A stretch of DNA of 64,000 nt from Microvirga massiliensis (GTDB lineage: Bacteria; Pseudomonadota; Alphaproteobacteria; Rhizobiales; Beijerinckiaceae), in the NCBI RefSeq assembly GCF_001006805.1, contig NZ_LN811357.1:287539-351538 (forward strand), read 5' to 3'. Numbering within the stretch: the first letter of the stretch is position 1; each line of letters begins with the position of its first letter. The position numbers and the translations under genes were made by a program. The notes under the pieces are model-generated. The model saw nothing but the letters and a program-made list of their open reading frames with translations, made no database searches and had not been told where the DNA came from. Below are positions 19,227 to 27,758 of the stretch, piece by piece.

Positions 19227-19523
19227 ATGAGACACCCCATTGCAGCCGCTATCACCATAAGCTCGTCGGTATTCCTCGCTGGGTCCGGAGTTGCCTTAGC
19301 CGCCAACCCTCATACCGGCACGTCCACCGGGCAGCCGAACAAATCGTGTGAGGACTTCGCAGACACTGCGAGGCCCGGCAACGCCATGTCAGCACCGGGC
19401 TCTGCCTTCAATCCTGACGGAAAGGCAGGAACCGTCTACGCGGGAGAGCAACCGCAAAACTCGAACAATCAGAATAGTGTCTCCCAGTATGATGTCGCGT
19501 GCTTCCAGCAGTCGCCTCCATAG
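19227..19523 (+). CDS. Small secreted protein of unknown function
   Basis: A 98-residue protein with a typical signal peptide (MRHPIAAAITISSSVFLAG...ALAA, cleavage near residue 26), leaving a mature chain of about 72 residues, rich in Asn, Gln, Gly and Ser with two cysteines (KSCEDF and DVACFQ) that could form one disulfide. The segment PGNAMSAPGSAFNPDGKAG and the ending SVSQYDVACFQQ match, from memory, a small conserved family found in Hyphomicrobiales with no assigned role. AGAAGGA lies 9 bases before the ATG. It stands alone: the efflux operon is divergent and nearly 700 gene-free bases follow. Confidence 0.75.
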   Translation: MRHPIAAAITISSSVFLAGSGVALAANPHTGTSTGQPNKSCEDFADTARPGNAMSAPGSAFNPDGKAGTVYAGEQPQNSNNQNSVSQYDVACFQQSPP

Positions 19524-19576
19524 AGCATTGGTGACGTAGGTCAGACTCACCATCAGAATGCAAGAACGCCATGCAT

Positions 19577-19610
19577 GAGAGCTGATTCCGGGATGACGGG
19601 ATCAGCTCTC
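19577..19610. terminator. Long stem-loop downstream of the small secreted protein gene
   Basis: GAGAGCTGAT at 19577-19586 pairs perfectly with ATCAGCTCTC at 19601-19610, and the inner CCG/CGG bases extend the stem further, leaving a loop of about 6. It lies 54 bases after the stop codon. No T-tract follows, so terminator function is plausible but not certain. Confidence 0.5.
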
Positions 19611-19917
19611 GAAACGGTTCGACTGAGCATCCGGACGTGCAGTAGCGCGCCCAGCCGTGACTTTCGGCAATGACTGCTCGAATAACCTCGGTGCTCGCGA
19701 ACACTTCGCCACGACCAGCCCGACAATCCCGATTGGTGACCACATCCAGACTTGTCGACCGTGAAATCGCATCGGACCATTACAATCACTCATGATCCAA
19801 TCCACTCCGCCGCGCCCCTACCGTTGACCGCTTGGCAATGGCTCGAGGATCCTGGCGAGGAGGTGTCAGCTTTCTGCAGATGACCGACTTCGTTCTTCCG
19901 ACGAATTTATCGCCAGA

Positions 19918-19943
19918 CAGGCGATTAAGGCCTTAATCGCCTG
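19918..19943. other. 26-bp perfect palindrome
   Basis: CAGGCGATTAAGG is followed without any spacer by its exact reverse complement CCTTAATCGCCTG. A loopless dyad of this size suits a dimeric DNA-binding protein better than an RNA hairpin. It sits about 275 bases upstream of the EEP phosphatase start. Confidence 0.8.
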
Positions 19944-19944
19944 C

Positions 19945-19973
19945 TCTGAACGGCATTTGTTCTGAACGGCATT
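19945..19973. repeat. Tandem 13-bp direct repeat (period 16)
   Basis: TCTGAACGGCATT at 19945-19957 and again at 19961-19973, separated by TGT, beginning two bases after the 26-bp palindrome. Two equal half-sites on one face of the helix next to a dyad look like a regulator-binding array, but no regulator gene is adjacent. Confidence 0.7.
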
Positions 19974-20217
19974 GCTGCGGCGACCAGCAGTGCCATAATC
20001 ATCCTGTTCCGTCGCTCATTCCGCCGTACGAAAGTGGCGATCTCGATAACGTTCTCTACCAAACTCGTCACGACGGCTCGTTCCGCGAACTCGCTGCTAT
20101 TCAATCCGTTGCCGACTGATGACACTGCCCCTCGCTTCGTCGCCCCTATCGGCGCAGCAGGCTTTCGCGACAGCGAGAAGTAAAGAATCGACAATCTTGC
20201 GGTTTCTCTTTTCGCTG

Positions 20218-21060
20218 ATGCGTATTCTGACCTGTCAGGAACCGATTCGAGCCGAACCTGTTGGACCCGAGAATGTGGCAGGAGCGCAAGGGGCAAGGGT
20301 GCCGAGAATACTGACCTACAACGTGCATCGCTGCATCGGGACGGACGGGCGTCTGCGCCCCGAGCGGATCGCCGAAGTCATCGCATCCTGTCAGCCGGAT
20401 ATCGTCGCTCTCCAGGAACTCGATGTCGGGCGTGCGCGAACCAACCATGTCGATCAGGCGGAATTCATTGCACGCGCGCTCGACATGCAGTTCCACTTTC
20501 ATCCTGCCCTGCATCTCATCGAGGAGAAGTATGGCGACGCGATTCTGACCCCGAGGCCCGCGAAGCTCGTGAAGGCGGCATCCCTTCCGGGACTGGCCGG
20601 ACGTCCAGCCCTCGAACCGCGCGGGGCATTATGGACCTCGGTCAATGTCGGCGGCGCGGAGATACAGGTCATCACCACCCATCTCGGGCTACGCCGCGAC
20701 GAGCGTCTTGCGCAAGTCGATGCCCTGCTGGGTCCGGAATGGCTCGGCCATCCGGCCTGCCGCGAGCCGATCATTCTCGCGGGCGATTTCAATGCCCTGC
20801 CACGATCCCGCGCCTATCACCGTCTCACGGCACGTCTGGCGGATGCCCAATGCTCACCGCTCGTCCGGCAATCGCTGCCAACCTTCCCGAGCCGCCTTCC
20901 CTTCCTGCGGCTCGATCATGTCTTCGTCAGCCGATCGATCCAGGTGCTCAGGGCCGAGACGATCCGTACACCGCTCGCCCGCGTGGCCTCGGATCATCTC
21001 CCGCTTCTCGTGGAGTTCCAGATCCTGCACCGGAATCAGGGTCGTGCTCCCGTTGCCTGA
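20218..21060 (+). CDS. Endonuclease/exonuclease/phosphatase (EEP) family protein, YbhP-like
   Basis: About 280 residues of the EEP (DNase I-like) fold, a Mg-dependent phosphodiesterase superfamily. Visible motifs are LTYNVHRCIGTDG near the start, the metal-binding glutamate in VALQELDVGRAR, the phosphate-binding HLGLRRDER, the catalytic pair in LAGDFNALPRS, and the terminal SDHLPLLVEF. The N-terminus is uncertain: the frame is open from 20119, and MRILTCQEPIRAEP at 20218 is chosen as nearer the family start. The next gene is a YbhN-like membrane protein and a phospholipase D gene lies beyond, the same trio as E. coli ybhP-clsB(ybhO)-ybhN; a role in membrane phospholipid metabolism is inferred from that context. 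Confidence 0.85.
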   Translation: MRILTCQEPIRAEPVGPENVAGAQGARVPRILTYNVHRCIGTDGRLRPERIAEVIASCQPDIVALQELDVGRARTNHVDQAEFIARALDMQFHFHPALHLIEEKYGDAILTPRPAKLVKAASLPGLAGRPALEPRGALWTSVNVGGAEIQVITTHLGLRRDERLAQVDALLGPEWLGHPACREPIILAGDFNALPRSRAYHRLTARLADAQCSPLVRQSLPTFPSRLPFLRLDHVFVSRSIQVLRAETIRTPLARVASDHLPLLVEFQILHRNQGRAPVA

Positions 21061-21153
21061 GTCGATCGGTTCCCGTTCCAGGTGTCGGGACGGACACGGA
21101 TTGCCTCTGTTGCGTTGTAGGATCCTGAGAGCCCCAGACGTCGAGGAGATCGG

Positions 21154-22161
21154 GTGAGCACTGACCGAAGATGCGAAGATCCGGCACGGGCTTCGACCGG
21201 GAGCGCCGGCGGACGACGGACGGCCGGGAAGAAAACTCTCTTCCGAGGCTGGGGGCCGATCATCGCGATCGCTGCCATTTCCCTGGCTGTATTCCTGCTC
21301 TATCGCACGTTGAGCCGCTACAGCCTTGACGAGATCACTTCCTCTGTCATGGCGATTCCCAAGTCACGGCTCATCATGTCCGGTGCATTCGCTGCCGCGA
21401 GCTATACCTGCCTGACGGGCTTCGACTACCTGGCGCTTCGTTATGTCGGCCGGCCGCTTGCATATCCCAAGGCAGCGCTCGCCTCTTTCACGAGCCTCTC
21501 TCTCGGCCACAACATCGGGCTGGCATTTTTGAGCAGCGGGGCCATACGCTACCGTTTCTATTCCCGTTGGGGCCTCACTGCAGGCGAGGTCGCGAAGGTG
21601 ATCCTGTTCTGCGGCGCCACGGTCGGTCTTGGTCTTGCAACACTGGGCGCCATGGCCCTCCTCCTGCGTACGGAACTGGCGCAGCAGATCACCGGACTGG
21701 AAAGACCGATCGTGCTTGCCGCGGGGTGGGCATGCCTTCTCGCGGTTGCGGCCTATCTCGTACTCGCGGCCATGCGCTGTCGCCCCTTGAGGATCTATCA
21801 TTGGACATTCGAGGTGCCGCCACTTCGCCTCGCGATCGCGCAGGTGATCGTCGGGTCGTGCAACTTCGCCTTCGTCGCGGCCTGCCTTCACCAGGCGCTC
21901 GCCGCGGTCGCCGATGTCGCTTATCTCGGGGTAGCATCCATCTACGTGATTGCGAACACGGCCGTGCTGATCAGCCATGTCCCGGGAGGCCTCGGGGTCA
22001 TCGAGAGCGTGGTCATGTACTTCTTGCCCCAGGCCGATGTCATCGGGCCTCTGGTCGTCTTCCGCTTCGTCTACTTCCTCGTGCCGCTCGCGCTCGGCGG
22101 GGCGACGCTCGCCGTCACGGAGTTGCTGTTCAGACGCCGGAACGCCGCGCGAAAGAATTAG
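21154..22161 (+). CDS. YbhN/UPF0104-type lysylphosphatidylglycerol synthase-like membrane protein
   Basis: A 335-residue polytopic inner-membrane protein of the UPF0104/YbhN family, related to the flippase-like transmembrane half of MprF. Eight or so hydrophobic segments are visible (for example GPIIAIAAISLAVFLLYRTL, VILFCGATVGLGLATLGAMA and VVFRFVYFLVPLALGGATLA). Family motifs include GFDYLALRYVGRPL, LGHNIGLAFLSSGAIRYRFY and SHVPGGLGVIESVVMYF. It starts at GTG, which has GAGGAG well placed upstream. Known: YbhN-type proteins lack the aminoacyl-transferase domain and are suspected lipid transporters. It follows the EEP gene by 93 bases and is convergent with the phospholipase D gene. Confidence 0.87.
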   Translation: MSTDRRCEDPARASTGSAGGRRTAGKKTLFRGWGPIIAIAAISLAVFLLYRTLSRYSLDEITSSVMAIPKSRLIMSGAFAAASYTCLTGFDYLALRYVGRPLAYPKAALASFTSLSLGHNIGLAFLSSGAIRYRFYSRWGLTAGEVAKVILFCGATVGLGLATLGAMALLLRTELAQQITGLERPIVLAAGWACLLAVAAYLVLAAMRCRPLRIYHWTFEVPPLRLAIAQVIVGSCNFAFVAACLHQALAAVADVAYLGVASIYVIANTAVLISHVPGGLGVIESVVMYFLPQADVIGPLVVFRFVYFLVPLALGGATLAVTELLFRRRNAARKN

Positions 22162-22269
22162 GCGTCCGTGGAGACGTCTCGGCGCGCTGATAGGCATGAG
22201 TAAATGCGCTACGCCATCGACATGCCTCTCCGTCATCGTGTGTGGAGTGAATCAGTCCAGGAGCACAAT

Positions 22270-22541
22270 GGTCGACGGGTAGATTGCTTCGCCTCCGGCT
22301 CGCAATGACGGCAGTGCAGTGGTATGGGTGGTGCATCGCGCCTACGGCGCGCAATGACGGGGGTGCGGCGGAAGCGGCAGTGCATTACGCCTGCGGCTCG
22401 CATGGACGGCCGTGGATCCAGCGCCACTCCGTTTCCGGCCCTGCTCCTCGCGTTCTCACGCTCTCTTCGTCATTGCGAACGAAGTGAAGCAATCTACCCG
22501 TCGACGGATGGTTCGCCTCGCCCGCGGCTCGAAATGACGGA
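22270..22541. repeat. Composite palindromic repeat block 1 (minus orientation)
   Basis: Read on the minus strand from 22541: a unit resembling CGTCATTGCGAGCCGCGGG, then GTCGACGGGTAGATTGCTTC and CACTTCGTTCGCAATGACG (22468-22500), a spacer with AGAGCGTGAG and CGGAAACGGA, then three inner units each built on CGTCATTGCGNGCCGNAGG (around 22381-22409, 22331-22360 and 22282-22311), ending with GAAGCAATCTACCCGTCGAC at 22271-22290. Related blocks lie at 33486, 49418 and 54471. It fills the gap between the convergent ybhN-like and phospholipase D genes. Confidence 0.85.
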
Positions 22542-22626
22542 GTGTGTCGCGACGAGCGGCGAAGTCGCCAATCCAACATCCCTCACAACCTCCCAACGCA
22601 AACTTGCGCAAAGAGCATCACGACCA

Positions 22627-24183
22627 TCACCTCGAATGTACCCGCCTCGCAAACCACAGCGGCTCGAACGGCTTTGTCGGGTCGAGGAGCCGCGTGGCGA
22701 AGATCGGCTTCGAAGGGCCACGGTCATCCATCGCCTCGAAGGCTCGCAGTCCGCGCGGATTCCGATTCAGGGCATCGATAGCCCGGATGAGGGAGCCCGT
22801 CTCCATGCTCGCTCGGGATACGTCATCCGGGCGGACTGCGAGATGCTCTGTGAGGAGTCGGTCGCGAATATTCGCAATCGCGCGGCGGGTTCGCACATCC
22901 TGCGCCTCGATGGCCAGATCACACTCGGTGTCGAGCCCGACGGAGCGATTGTTCAGGTTCGATGAGCCGACGCGCAGGAACACGTCGTCCACGATGATGA
23001 GCTTGGAGTGGATGAGGACCTGACGGCGCTCACCATCCCGTGTCGGGACGCAGGGATAGAAGACCCGCAAGCGTCCATGGCGATCGGCGTTCCGCAGGCG
23101 GCGGATCATGCGATCGCGATTGCTCCCCATGACGAGGCGCTCGACCAGCCCGTTGGACTGATGCGTCATCACGACAACGATCTCCGGCCCGTCCGGCCCG
23201 GCGAGACGCGCGCACAGGATGTCGCCGACGAAGCCGGCCGTCATGTATTGCGCTTCGATATAGATGCGATTCCGCGCGGCACGCAGCGCATCTGCCGTCA
23301 ATGCAGCCGCCTCTCTGATTTCCGGCTCGCTGCCCCACGCCGGCGCGGTGCGCGCGATTGCAACGGGCACATTGCAGAAATCGGACATCAGATCGGATGG
23401 CCAGAGGTCCTGCCTCGTCTCGACGGCGCCCAACTTCTCGCCGGTCGCGATTCTCCAGCGCCGACGCGCAAGTTGCGCCATGGCCAGGGCTGCTTTGCCG
23501 TCGACTGCCATCTGGATATCGTGCAGCGGGGCGCATGGCTTGCCGTTGGCTCCGAGCCGAACCGGGTCGTCTGCCGCATGGCGAGAGGTATCCCAGCGCC
23601 GGACTGTCAGATCCATCCCGCCCGCGAAGGCGAGAGAATCGTCGATGCACACGATCTTCTGGTGGTGCGCGGCATAGAGGGGATGATGCGTATCGAGCCG
23701 CACGACGAGGCGTGGATGCTGCTGCCAGTCGGTGCCGAGAAGCAGCGGCACCGGGTCACCCGGCGCATGGACCGGTGCAAGGCTCCACACCAGGATCCTG
23801 ATCTCGAGGTTGGGTCGCGCCTCGACGAGGGATCGCAAGAGTGGACCGAGTGGTGGCGATTCCTCCGGTCCGACATCCGGCCGCAACCGGATGCTCCCGT
23901 CGAAATCCCAACCGAGAATCCAGATCGACCGCTCCGCGCGCCGAAGCGCGGCCTCGAGCGTGGAGAAATACGAAGCGCCGTCGATCAGGACAGCGGCATT
24001 CCGACTCTCCTCGACCCGCCAGCAATTCCGGCCGGGCGCCAGAATCCGCCTACCCTGTGCCGAAGACACATCGGGCTCGACAACCCTTTCGGCATGGCTC
24101 AGGTCTTGCTCTACGCGCACGCCAGACAGCCCCTCGGAACCCAAAGGGCTAACCCGGCACCACGGCCGAGGTTCCGCGGCCAT
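22627..24183 (-). CDS. Phospholipase D / cardiolipin synthase family protein
   Basis: A 518-residue member of the phospholipase D superfamily with two HKD catalytic motifs: HHQKIVCIDDSLAFAGG in the first half and HSKLIIVDDVFLRVGSSN in the second. The chain around them (SIWILGWDFDGSIRLRPD, YIEAQYMTAGFVGD and RSVGLDTECDLAIEA) fits the cytosolic PLD-like group near ClsB/YbhO rather than ClsA, because no N-terminal membrane segments are seen. It probably makes or remodels cardiolipin or another phosphodiester lipid at the inner-membrane face. It starts 45 bases downstream of the gene at 24229-25107, so those two are likely co-transcribed, and it points at the EEP/YbhN pair from the other strand. 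Confidence 0.9.
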   Translation of the reverse strand: MAAEPRPWCRVSPLGSEGLSGVRVEQDLSHAERVVEPDVSSAQGRRILAPGRNCWRVEESRNAAVLIDGASYFSTLEAALRRAERSIWILGWDFDGSIRLRPDVGPEESPPLGPLLRSLVEARPNLEIRILVWSLAPVHAPGDPVPLLLGTDWQQHPRLVVRLDTHHPLYAAHHQKIVCIDDSLAFAGGMDLTVRRWDTSRHAADDPVRLGANGKPCAPLHDIQMAVDGKAALAMAQLARRRWRIATGEKLGAVETRQDLWPSDLMSDFCNVPVAIARTAPAWGSEPEIREAAALTADALRAARNRIYIEAQYMTAGFVGDILCARLAGPDGPEIVVVMTHQSNGLVERLVMGSNRDRMIRRLRNADRHGRLRVFYPCVPTRDGERRQVLIHSKLIIVDDVFLRVGSSNLNNRSVGLDTECDLAIEAQDVRTRRAIANIRDRLLTEHLAVRPDDVSRASMETGSLIRAIDALNRNPRGLRAFEAMDDRGPSKPIFATRLLDPTKPFEPLWFARRVHSR

Positions 24184-24228
24184 TCCCGATGAGCATCCAC
24201 GGGCCGGTTCCGGGCCAGCGACGAGGCA

Positions 24229-25107
24229 TCAATCCGACGACAGGTCTGCCGCCTCGTGATGACGCCGCTCCGCCGCACGCAGCGTCCGCCGCCGCTCGCG
24301 CAGCTCCTCGCGATCGGGCCTCCACCAGCCCCGTCGCTCTCGCTCCTCGCGGGATGCCGGCTCACGCTCCGGCTTCACGGCCGCGAGCTCTCGGAAGGTC
24401 GGCATGCGCCACCATCCCCAGACGAGGTCCCCGCCTCCCGTGTGGGGAAACGCGACCGGCAGATCGGTCACGACCTCCCCCATCGCTTCGAAGACCACAA
24501 CTCCGAAACGATAGATGGAGACCGGCTCGTCCACAGGCGGAGGGTCGTCGGCCCGCAGCGGATAGCGCCGGCGCCGCCGCTCCGCCTGGAGGGCGGCTTC
24601 TTCCGGGTTCGGTCCCACTTGCTCGCGCCGCAGCCGCTTCGCCTCCGGCTCGTTCCGACGAGCAGCCGCCTCGACTTCGGGCCAGCGACGGCGCAGCTCT
24701 TCGAGCGAGCGATACGGTACGCGCCAGACCCGCTCCTCCGGATCCCAGCGCGCGAAGGGAGTTGCGCGCAATTCCCTGACCACCGTCCGCGAATAAGGCG
24801 TGCGCACGAGCAGATCGTCGGCAGGCGTCAGATAGGGGCTCTCGATCGGCTCGAACGCGAAGGCGTCGCGCCCTCGCGCATCCGCGTGGCGATCGAGGTC
24901 GGCGAGCTCCCGGGCGATCCAGGCCTCGACGCGCGCGACGGCTGTCGTGCCCGGGATGAACCAGGCGAGCTCGTCCGCACGCCAGCGCGCGCGGGGAAAG
25001 GACTCCCGAAAGCGCTCCACGAGAGCGGTGTCATACGGAAACGAGGCCAGCGCTCCGGGGCGCTCACCCTCGGCCGGGCTGACCGTGAAGGCGCCTGTGA
25101 TCTCCAT
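24229..25107 (-). CDS. Hypothetical protein with internally duplicated Y...R.xP.ARW...W.xP motif
   Basis: Not recognised with certainty. This 292-residue soluble protein has no signal or membrane segment. Its N-terminal half carries two copies of one pattern: FPYDTALVERFRESFPRARW followed by AWFIPG (about residues 23-52), and TPYSRTVVRELRATPFARW followed by VWRVPY (about 102-131). The pattern recalls the short HARP-like repeats of SMARCAL1-type annealing helicases and bacterial DNA enzymes; that link is a weak inference. The C-terminal half is Arg/Glu-rich, with a conserved-looking GDLVWGWWRMPTFRELAAVKP-like stretch. It lies 45 bases upstream of the phospholipase D gene on the same strand. 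High Arg content suggests nucleic-acid contact. Confidence 0.6.
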   Translation of the reverse strand: MEITGAFTVSPAEGERPGALASFPYDTALVERFRESFPRARWRADELAWFIPGTTAVARVEAWIARELADLDRHADARGRDAFAFEPIESPYLTPADDLLVRTPYSRTVVRELRATPFARWDPEERVWRVPYRSLEELRRRWPEVEAAARRNEPEAKRLRREQVGPNPEEAALQAERRRRRYPLRADDPPPVDEPVSIYRFGVVVFEAMGEVVTDLPVAFPHTGGGDLVWGWWRMPTFRELAAVKPEREPASREERERRGWWRPDREELRERRRTLRAAERRHHEAADLSSD

Positions 25108-25167
25108 GGCTTTGTCGTGTCTGCCGATCGGTCAACCATCCGGGACGGGGTTCGATCCGGAAGACGA

Positions 25168-26799
25168 TCAAAGACCGATGCGCTCTCTCAACTTGCGGAC
25201 AGCCCCGCCCTTGAGGTCGCGCGCGATGACCCGCGCCGCATTGTGCCCCGGTGCGCCGGTCACGCCGCCGCCGGGATGCGCGCCGGCACCGCAATGATAG
25301 AGGCCCGGAAGTGGCCCGCGATAATCGGCGTGGCCAAGCATCGGGCGCGCGGAGAAGAGCTGGTCGAGGGACAGGGCGCCATGGAAGATGTCGCCGCCCG
25401 TAAGCCCGAAGACGCGCTCGAGATCGAGCGGGCTCAACACTTGGCGGCCCAATACGCTCGCCTTGAAGCCCGGTGCATAGCGGTCGACCGTCTCGATCAT
25501 GAGATCCGCGACGGTGTCGCGCACGTCATCCCACGAACGGCCGTCCGGCAGCTCCGGTGCGACGTGCTGACAGAACAGGCTCGCGACATGCCGGCCGGGC
25601 GGCGCAAGCGTGTCGTCCAGGGTCGACGGGATGAGCATCTCGACGATCGGCTCACGGCTCCAGCCGAATTGCCGTGCGTCCTGGTAAGCCCGGTCCATAT
25701 AAGCGAGGCTGGGCGCGAGAATAATCCCGGCCGTGAGGTGATCTCCGGGTCCGGGAAGAGCCGAGAAGTCCGGAAGCCGCGACAGCGCGACATTCATCCG
25801 GAAAGTGCCGGAGCCGCAGCGCCAAAGCCTCATGCGGTTGAGAAACGGACCCGGCAGCGCGCCGTCCGAGACGAGCCGCGTATAGAGAAGCTTCGGATTG
25901 ACGTTCGCGACGACGGCCCGGGCGCGCAGGGCCCGCCCATCCTCCAGTACGACCCCGGTCGCCCGGCCAGCCTCGACGATCACCTCCGCGACTGGCGCAT
26001 CGACCTCGATCTCGGCGCCGGCGTCGCGTGCGGCGCGTGCCATGGCCTGGGTTATGGCGCCCATGCCCCCGATGGCATGGCCCCAGGCCCCCTTGCGTCC
26101 GTTCACCTCGCCGAAGGCGTGATGGAGAAGGACGTAGGCCGTGCCCGGCGTCGCCGGGCTCGCATAGGTGCCGACGACGGCATCGAAGCCGAACAACGCC
26201 TTGACGAGCTCGCCTTCGAACCAGCCCTCGAGGTAATCCTGCGCCGAGCGGGTGAAGAGCCAGAGCAGCGAGCGCTGCTCTTCGAGACTCAAACGTCCGA
26301 GCCGGCGACCGAGTGCGCCGGCACGCAGGAGTTCCCCAAGACCGCGCAGGCTCATGCCCTCGACGACATTCGGCGGAGCCTCCAGCACGAGCCCGCGCAG
26401 CACATCCGCGATCGTGTCGATCTCGCGCGAGAAGGCTTCGTAACGCTCGGCGTCGCGCGTGCTGAGCTTTGCGATCTCCTGCCGTGTCCGTCCTCCTCCA
26501 GTGAGCAGATAGCGCCCGTCGGGAGCAGGCAGGAAATTGGCTGCGCGGCGCTCGACGATCCTGAGGCCGTGACGGGCGAGTTCGAGGTCCGCGATGATCT
26601 TCGGGTGAAGCAGGCTCACCGTGTAGGACGCGACGGAGTTGCGGAAGCCCGGATGGAACTCCTCCGTGACCGCAGCCCCTCCGACAACCGACCGACGCTC
26701 CACGACCTTCACGGACAATCCCGCCCGCGCGAGATAGGCCGCGCAGGTCAGGCCGTTATGCCCGGCCCCGATGATGAGGACATCGTACAAGTCGCTCAC
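25168..26799 (-). CDS. FAD-dependent oxidoreductase, PYROXD2 / phytoene desaturase (CrtI)-like
   Basis: A 543-residue flavoprotein. The N-terminal Rossmann motif IIGAGHNGLTCAAYLARAG (residues 10-28) binds FAD, continuing VKVVERRSVVGGAAVTEEF; the C-terminal FAD motif reads YHCGAGAHPGGGVTGAPGHN. This combination is that of the PYROXD2/CrtI-like amine-oxidase superfamily. No crt genes are nearby, so carotenoid synthesis is unlikely. It begins at GTG inside the stop codon of the preceding livM gene (GTGA), so it is the fifth member of a livGFHM operon. Coupling of a flavin oxidase/dehydrogenase to an uptake system suggests it oxidises the imported compound or a product of it (inference). Confidence 0.85.
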   Translation of the reverse strand: MSDLYDVLIIGAGHNGLTCAAYLARAGLSVKVVERRSVVGGAAVTEEFHPGFRNSVASYTVSLLHPKIIADLELARHGLRIVERRAANFLPAPDGRYLLTGGGRTRQEIAKLSTRDAERYEAFSREIDTIADVLRGLVLEAPPNVVEGMSLRGLGELLRAGALGRRLGRLSLEEQRSLLWLFTRSAQDYLEGWFEGELVKALFGFDAVVGTYASPATPGTAYVLLHHAFGEVNGRKGAWGHAIGGMGAITQAMARAARDAGAEIEVDAPVAEVIVEAGRATGVVLEDGRALRARAVVANVNPKLLYTRLVSDGALPGPFLNRMRLWRCGSGTFRMNVALSRLPDFSALPGPGDHLTAGIILAPSLAYMDRAYQDARQFGWSREPIVEMLIPSTLDDTLAPPGRHVASLFCQHVAPELPDGRSWDDVRDTVADLMIETVDRYAPGFKASVLGRQVLSPLDLERVFGLTGGDIFHGALSLDQLFSARPMLGHADYRGPLPGLYHCGAGAHPGGGVTGAPGHNAARVIARDLKGGAVRKLRERIGL

Positions 26800-27758
26800 G
26801 TGTTCTTCCCTGTATGTTGCGAAATGACGAGCTCCTCGCCGAGAAGGCCGCGTGGCCTCACCACGAGGATGGCGGCGAGAAGCACGCCGATCAGCACTAC
26901 CTGGAGCGTCGCCGCCCGCGCCTGCTCCGCGGCGGGCACGAGATCCCGCAGCAGACCGCCCGCGAGGCTCCAGAGCGCCCAGACCAAGAAGGCGCCGAGG
27001 ATCGCACCACGGTTGTTGCCAGAACCTCCGACGATCAACATCGTCCAGAGCTGGAAGGTGAGGATCGGCAGAAAATCCTCCGGCGCGATATAGCCCACGA
27101 AATGGGCGTAGAGCGCGCCGCCGAGACCCATCACCATGCAGCCGATCACGAAGGATTGCAGGCGGAACAGGAAGGCGCGCTTGCCGAGGGACTCGGCCGC
27201 CGTCTCGTCTTCGCGGATCGCGCGAAGCACCCTCCCCCAGGGCGACCGCACGAGACGTTCGAGCGCGACATAGGTCACCGCGAGGATCAGAAGCACGATC
27301 GCGAGGTAGACAGCGTTCCAGGCGAAATTATCCTCGATCACGCTCGCCAAGGGCCTCGGGATGAATTGCAGTCCGAACGGGCCACCGGTCAGCACGCGCG
27401 CATTGAGCGCCACGAGCTGCAGCGAAACAGCGATCCCGAAGGTCGTGATCGCCAGATAGTCATGGCGAAGGCGCAGGGCCGCGACACCGACGATCAGTGC
27501 CGCAAGTCCCGACATCAGGATCGCGCCAATCCAGCCCACGAGAACCGGCAGCCCAAGCCCGCCGAGCTGCTCCGGATAATCCGGCGCGGTCAACAGCGCC
27601 GAGGTATAGGCGCCAATCCCGAAAAAGGCCGCAACGCCGACATTGAACAGACCAGTGAATCCCCACTGCAGGTTAAGGCCGAGCACGACGAGTGCGAAGA
27701 TCGACGCGAAGACGAGGAAGAACGTCCCGTAGGAGAGGATACCGAGAAGATCGGGCAT
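26796..27758 (-). CDS. livM: Liv-type ABC transporter permease LivM
   Basis: A 320-residue inner-membrane permease with about 9-10 hydrophobic segments and the LivM hallmarks: LNLQWGFTGLFNVGVAAFFG near the N-terminus, LRLRHDYLAITTFGIA, the coupling helix WGRVLRAIREDETAAESLGK, and the ending RPRGLLGEE. The ATG at 27758 overlaps the stop of livH (ATGA), and its own stop overlaps the GTG of the flavoprotein gene. With LivH it forms the membrane channel of the uptake system, powered by LivG/LivF encoded upstream. The open frame continues upstream through livH in another frame, and that part is not coding here. Confidence 0.95.
   Translation of the reverse strand: MPDLLGILSYGTFFLVFASIFALVVLGLNLQWGFTGLFNVGVAAFFGIGAYTSALLTAPDYPEQLGGLGLPVLVGWIGAILMSGLAALIVGVAALRLRHDYLAITTFGIAVSLQLVALNARVLTGGPFGLQFIPRPLASVIEDNFAWNAVYLAIVLLILAVTYVALERLVRSPWGRVLRAIREDETAAESLGKRAFLFRLQSFVIGCMVMGLGGALYAHFVGYIAPEDFLPILTFQLWTMLIVGGSGNNRGAILGAFLVWALWSLAGGLLRDLVPAAEQARAATLQVVLIGVLLAAILVVRPRGLLGEELVISQHTGKNT

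Larger units (their letters stand above)
19524..20217. other. Gene-free region with palindromes and short direct repeats
   Basis: I find no supported gene in these 694 bases. They contain a strong hairpin (19577-19610), a 26-bp perfect palindrome (19918-19943) and a 13-bp direct repeat (19945-19973), each listed separately. Short open frames here lack ribosome sites and family resemblance. Confidence 0.5.

Noticed and set aside
24256..27093. 945-codon plus-strand open frame across three minus-strand genes
   Set aside because: It spans gene boundaries of recognised minus-strand genes, including overlapping starts and stops, so it cannot be a real gene.
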